Shown here: positions 60,601-64,000 of the stretch, piece by piece
How positions within the stretch are numbered: the stretch's first letter is position 1
Layout: every line of letters begins with the position of its first letter
Assembly: GCA_949318235.1 (NCBI GenBank)
Contig: OX439132.1
Coordinates: forward strand, 15,903,943 to 15,967,942
Origin: Ecdyonurus torrentis
Lineage: Eukaryota; Arthropoda; Insecta; Ephemeroptera; Heptageniidae
Direction: 5' to 3'
DNA: 64,000 nt
Notes under the pieces: model-generated
What the model was told of the DNA's origin: nothing
The model's database searches: none
What the model saw: the letters and a program-made list of their open reading frames with translations, nothing else
Made by a program: the position numbers and the translations under genes

Positions 60601-60670
60601 ACGTAAAGTTATTAAGAAAAGTTCAAAGAAAAGACATAGTTCAGACTCAGATGAGAGCTCCAGTGATTGA
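56110..60670 (+). CDS. PPIL4: Peptidyl-prolyl cis-trans isomerase-like 4 (cyclophilin + RRM), complete, 9 coding exons
   Basis: Nuclear, spliceosome-associated cyclophilin. Exons are 56110-56179, 56350-56482, 56625-56729, 56924-57079, 57392-57488, 57939-58180, 58829-59007, 59066-59136 and 59288-60670. All introns are GT-AG and phases agree, giving 811 aa; the human protein is 492. The cyclophilin domain spans about 1-160 ([49 protein letters not shown]). Aligned to PPIA it keeps F60, Q63 and H126 but has Ser for R55 and Ser for W121, so isomerase activity is probably weak, as in other PPIL4 proteins. The RRM spans about 239-316, with RNP2 LFVCKL and RNP1-like LQYAFIEF. The last exon encodes 460 residues rich in R/S/K/E ([20 protein letters not shown], then Ser-Glu and Lys blocks), an SR-like disordered tail. 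The TOM1 start codon lies 785 bp downstream on the same strand. Small transposons occupy introns 3, 4 and 6. Confidence 0.96.
56741..56874. mobile_element. hAT-type MITE with an exact 8-bp TSD next to a PPIL4 splice donor
   Basis: Imperfect terminal inverted repeats of about 30 bp (CGGTGGTGGTGCACTTCC at the left; the right end complement is CAGTGGCGGCTCACTTCC). The octamer AGTTATCC flanks the element exactly (56733-56740 and 56875-56882). The left duplication begins at base 4 of intron 3, whose donor is gtaagt at 56730. Total 134 bp, non-coding. Confidence 0.88.
57125..57320. mobile_element. Foldback repeat in PPIL4 intron 4
   Basis: Both arms are built from a unit of about 35 bp containing AAAATGTCTATCTCGTT and TTTTGTCAGCGTAAG. 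The left arm (57125-57184) pairs with the right arm, which carries one extra unit. No clear target-site duplication. Its organisation parallels the foldback at 17056-17564. Confidence 0.8.
57590..57643. repeat. (CT)n microsatellite in PPIL4 intron 5
   Basis: About 54 bp of CT dinucleotide, 100 bp after the donor at 57489 and about 300 bp before the next acceptor. It is polypyrimidine on the transcribed sense strand. Confidence 0.93.
58357..58412 (+). repeat. Interspersed repeat fragment shared with 63785-63836
   Basis: The block with GAAAATGACAGGGGGCCCC, then TTTCCTATCC and TTAGCAT, recurs in inverted orientation near the right edge of the window. The centre is a GC palindrome. Probably a fragment of another mobile element. 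Confidence 0.6.
58433..58569. mobile_element. TA-flanked MITE in PPIL4 intron 6
   Basis: TAAAGCTCAAGAC at the left is mirrored by GTCTTGAGCTTTA at the right. A second paired block, GTTTCTTA/TAAGAAAC, lies inside. Length is 137 bp including the terminal TA dinucleotides. Confidence 0.75.
58584..58760. mobile_element. hAT-type MITE with an exact 8-bp TSD, PPIL4 intron 6
   Basis: It begins CAGGCTCGGACTGGCC and ends GTCAGTCCGACCCTG, whose complement is CAGGGTCGGACTGAC, a typical hAT terminus. The octamer CATACTAG is present on both sides (58576-58583 and 58761-58768). Length is 177 bp. It starts 14 bp after the preceding MITE. Confidence 0.92.
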
Positions 60671-60956
60671 AGTCTAAGAATAAATATTTGAGCAATTAAT
60701 TGTGCATCACATTCTGTTTAAAAATATGAGCTTTTAATGTCCACCTGTATTTGTGTGCGTTTGTTATTATTTTATAAAATTCCATTAAATTTTAAGTATT
60801 TTTGTCATTGTGTATACAATTTTTGGACCATTTTTAGTTTTTTTTAATCAGTTTTTAATTTTATATAATACAAATCAAATCATTGATGTATATTTTTATT
60901 TTGTCTTTTAAAATTTTGATTGCTCAGTATTATTACAGTGTGCCGTTTATATGTAA

Positions 60957-60968
60957 AATAAAAATAAA
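60957..60968 (+). terminator. Candidate tandem poly(A) signals of PPIL4
   Basis: Two adjacent AATAAA hexamers (60957-60962 and 60963-60968) lie about 290 nt after the stop. Another AATAAA, at 60679-60684, lies only nine bases after the stop and is less likely. The hexamers are direct reads; their use is inferred. Confidence 0.4.
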
Positions 60969-61261
60969 ACGAAAAAAAAAAAGTTTTGTTTTATATTTAT
61001 CACTTTGGCTTTTTGTAAAATATTATGTTTTGCTTTATATCACCATATGTCTCAATTGGAAATATGATAGATGTGGTATAAGCTGCTGGGCATAAGAAAA
61101 AAAATACACTGACCTTAATGGCTTTTAGCAAAATTGGCAAAATAATTATTCCGCACAATTTTGATAAACACTTATTTCTGCCGTGATCTTTGAACCGGGG
61201 GAAAAGTTGAATAAAATTATCTTTAAAATAACGCGCTAAAACTGACAAATTTTTACAACCT

Positions 61262-61271
61262 GCGCCATCTT
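61262..61271 (-). promoter_or_regulatory. YY1-like site (AAGATGGCGC) near the TOM1 5' end
   Basis: The minus-strand AAGATGGCGC matches the core of the YY1/Pho motif often found just around transcription starts. It lies 185-194 bp upstream of the TOM1 ATG, between PPIL4 and TOM1. Single motif, inferred function. Confidence 0.3.
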
Positions 61272-61455
61272 TTGACAACAAGAAAAACTACTTCAATTAG
61301 GTAAACTGATGTCGTTTGCTTCTGGTTTCTGGTTGACGAAGCAGGAAGCAGAAGCAGAAGCAGAAAGCAGACGACGAGAGGTGACTTCGGAAGTTTTTAA
61401 ACCTTATTCTTTCCTAATCCTGATCGCCTCGGGAAGTCATATGACGGCTGAAATA

Positions 61456-63394
61456 ATGTCGTTCTTTGAAAGGAATCCTTTCACTACACCAGTAGGACAA
61501 CGAATAGGTAATTATTTAATGTATAAAACAAAGAAATTTATGAAAACATTAATATTCTAGTCGTGTTGTCATAGGTGTTAAAACATCACCTGTAAAATTT
61601 TGACAGGTGTGATTCACTCTCTTATCTTGTTAAATTTTGTAACCTCACATACTAAAAAACTAGCTAGTAATATAAATTTTTAAACCAGACCTTTTTGGGT
61701 ATTTTAATTTTGTTGTTAAAAAGCCAATAAGTAATACACAATTTTGATTGTATTGCGTTCTTAAATACAAGGAAAGGTTACGCCCACATTTTTAATACAT
61801 TTATTTTATTCTCCTTATGTGTTGGATTTGTATTATGTAATTGTGTTGGTCACATGAGTCACTTAAGACAGTCAACTGCCAATTATAGTTATATGTGTTA
61901 AGCTTTATGACGCAATGAAATTGAAAAATCCCAAACACATAAAACTAAAATATGTGTAAAATGATAACAGCAACTTTTTTTTTTATAAAATTCATGTCAA
62001 ATTTTCTGCTCTGTTAATTTTTAGAACAAGCTACAGATGCATCTTTGGCGAGTGAAAACTGGGCTCTTAACATGGAGATATGTGATCTTATCAATGATAC
62101 GGAAGACGGACCAAAGGATGGAATAAAAGCTTTGAGAAAACGATTACAACAAAATGCTGGCAAAAATTACACTGTTGTCATGTATACACTAACAGTAAGT
62201 GTAATATGATCTTACACATACCATTGATTTTTTTCCCCTGTTATGTTTTTAAGAAATATTGATTATATCCCATATTGTTTACCTTTAACGTAAAACATAA
62301 ATAATATCATGATAATAAAAAGCATAAGGATATATACGGTAATACAATTAAATAAAAACAAAGATTTAAACAAAATATTTTGTGTTGTGTTTTAGGTTTT
62401 GGAGACGTGCGTGAAAAATTGTGGCAAACGTTTTCATATTTTGTCATGTAACAAAGAGTTTGTTCAAGAGCTTGTCAAATTAATTGGTGAGTACACATAT
62501 GAAGTACATACTTATATTTTATATATTAAATTTATATACATCTGATCCAGAGACCAAAGTAGAACATTTCTTTTTCCGGAGCTATCAATGCTCAAAAACT
62601 CAAGATAGTTCCGAGACTCCCATAAGCGCAATGTTAAATTTTGAACTTTTTACTGGAGCTCAGCTCCTGTTAGCCCCGGCTTATTTGATTTTTACATATT
62701 AATATATCAAAATTCTATAATATTTGCCATTTATTGAAAACTTCTTCTTTATAATTATTATTTTTTATAGCTATATGGTCGCCATAGAAGTCTATAAATA
62801 TGCTGTGTATGCTTTCCAAATTCACAAAATCAATTTATTCATATTATATAGCTATAATATTTAATATATTTTACATTAATCTATATTAAAGAAAATTTGA
62901 TTGTGTAATAATTGATAGTTAAACAGTTTTAATAGAAAAGCACAGATAACAAAAATTAGAGGATATCTTTATTTTTTATATTGGTTAACCAAATTTATAT
63001 AATAGATATATAGAATACAGAAATACACACACAGGAATACAGTTAGATAAGGAAAATTTTGGGAATGGGAGATAGTGGGAGCTCATAGTGTTTCCTAATT
63101 TTTAAAAATAGATTTTTGTTTAAACAGATATATAGATACTGTATGCTTGTTTGAAAGTTAATGTAAGTAATAACAGTAAACTTGTTTTCAGGTCCCAAGA
63201 ATGACCCTCCTACTGTGGTGCAGGAGAAAGTGCTGAGTTTGATTCAAAGCTGGGCTGATGCATTCCGTCACCAGGCAGAGCTGTCTGGAGTGGTCCAAGT
63301 TTACAATGACCTCAGACAGAAGGGTATTGAGTTTCCTATGACAGACTTGGACACCATGGCTCCTATCATTACTCCACAGAGGGTGGGTAATACA
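61456..63394 (+). CDS. TOM1: TOM1 (target of Myb1) 5' part: VHS domain, continues past the right edge
   Basis: Endosomal ubiquitin-cargo sorting adaptor. Exons are 61456-61507, 62025-62194, 62396-62486 and 63192-63382 or 63394. The joined sequence begins [17 protein letters not shown] and continues into the VHS domain: [48 protein letters not shown] and [12 protein letters not shown] all match TOM1/TOM1L2. Exon 4 has two in-phase donors: gtgggt after TPQR (63382), matching the usual domain boundary, or the stronger gtaagt four codons later (63394). The GAT and clathrin-binding parts are not in the window. The same frame is open upstream with ATGs at 61309 and 61441. I chose 61456 because the family starts here and it has A at -3. 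Confidence 0.93.
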
Positions 63395-63784
63395 GTAAGT
63401 CTACAAGATTTATTAACATTCATGGTGGTGGCCTTTGCTTTTTTTGCTTCTTGAGTATTGAAATGTTACCATTATCTTTTTATCTTCGTAGTACATTATA
63501 TGATAAATATCTGTTAGAAAAATATGATATGAAATCTACAAATAATAGCTTTCTTTTACCAGAAATTTTGTGAATGGAACTGTAACTGGACGTTTTGTCA
63601 AATCTATATCAATTTTATTGTTTTTGGTTGCTGATATATTTTAATATTTCTTAACAGTGGAAATTATTGTTCAACTTTTATTATTATTATTTTAAGTATG
63701 TAAAAGTGTAACTAGTATGAGTAATTTAATTTTCTCTGTTTTACCTGAATTAGTTTTCTCAAATATTGCTTCAACAATTGGTCA

Positions 63785-63836
63785 CACAATGCTAACGGAT
63801 AGGACAGTAGGGGTCCCCTGTCATTTTTCTTGCACG
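63785..63836 (-). repeat. Second copy of the GACAGGGG-CCCC repeat
   Basis: On the minus strand it reads GAAAAATGACAGGGGACCCC, then GTCCTATCC and GTTAGCATTG, matching the fragment at 58357 in PPIL4 intron 6. It lies in TOM1 intronic sequence. Confidence 0.6.
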
Positions 63837-64000
63837 CATCTAATTGGTTACACGCCACTGCAAGCATTGCATATTGATTTAATGCAGAAATAATTACTAT
63901 AGCGTAAATTTTTTTCTCCTTCAACAAATGCAAGCTTGTTGGTAGTGAGAAAATAAATAGAGATAAAAAAAAAAGAAAGAAAGAAAACAAGTATGTTCAA

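Noticed and set aside
61000..61281. Minus-strand frame of 93 aa starting MLSKDGAGCKN, suggesting a head-to-head gene with TOM1
   Set aside because: No recognisable domain, and it runs into the PPIL4 3'UTR. A donor-like gtcagt is present but unsupported, so I kept only the YY1-like motif.
62484..62702. 72-aa frame in TOM1 intron 3
   Set aside because: Begins just before the exon 3 donor and reads intron sequence. A short CCGG-GCTA inverted pattern may be a repeat fragment but its ends are not definable.

Overview
The window is arthropod-like nuclear DNA. It is very AT-rich, its genes are split by GT-AG introns, and it is dense in microsatellites: (GA/CT)n, (TG)n, (AT)n, poly-A/T and poly-C. 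The best taxonomic clue is a BTB zinc-finger gene with a tramtrack/lola-type BTB domain, a class expanded in arthropods. A crustacean is plausible from the microsatellite load, but that is only an inference.

I assembled five protein-coding genes exon by exon, checking splice sites and codon phase at every junction. Left to right they are: (1) eL43/RPL37A, + strand, 15019-19337, three coding exons, complete, 92 aa. (2) A BTB-C2H2 zinc-finger transcription factor, - strand, 25044-22215, three coding exons, complete, 441 aa. (3) An LDLRAP1/ARH-type clathrin adaptor with a PTB domain, - strand, 48456-27661, eight coding exons, complete, 303 aa; a 46-nt first coding exon lies about 17 kb upstream of the second. 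(4) PPIL4, a nuclear cyclophilin with an RRM, + strand, 56110-60670, nine coding exons, complete, 811 aa, with an unusually long charged and Ser-rich tail. (5) The 5' part of TOM1, + strand, from 61456, with most of its VHS domain; the rest lies beyond the right edge.

Bases 1 to about 13000 hold no coding sequence I can defend. They contain GC-richer islands at about 2.0-2.2, 3.2-3.4, 5.6-5.8 and 13.0-13.3 kb. Two of these look like first exons of minus-strand transcripts leading out of the window to the left. Bases 48.5-56.1 kb are mostly AT-rich intergenic DNA with simple repeats.

The most informative non-coding content is a set of small non-autonomous DNA transposons (MITEs). Three hAT-type elements have exact 8-bp target-site duplications (TSDs). 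Several others have TA- or TTAA-flanked inverted termini, and there are two foldback elements with an internally duplicated unit and one dispersed three-copy family. They cluster in the introns of RPL37A and PPIL4 and around the zinc-finger gene. I found no transposase gene, CRISPR array, rRNA or intact tRNA, and nothing I would call a new gene system. The novelty here is in gene structure, transposon insertions and candidate regulatory sites.
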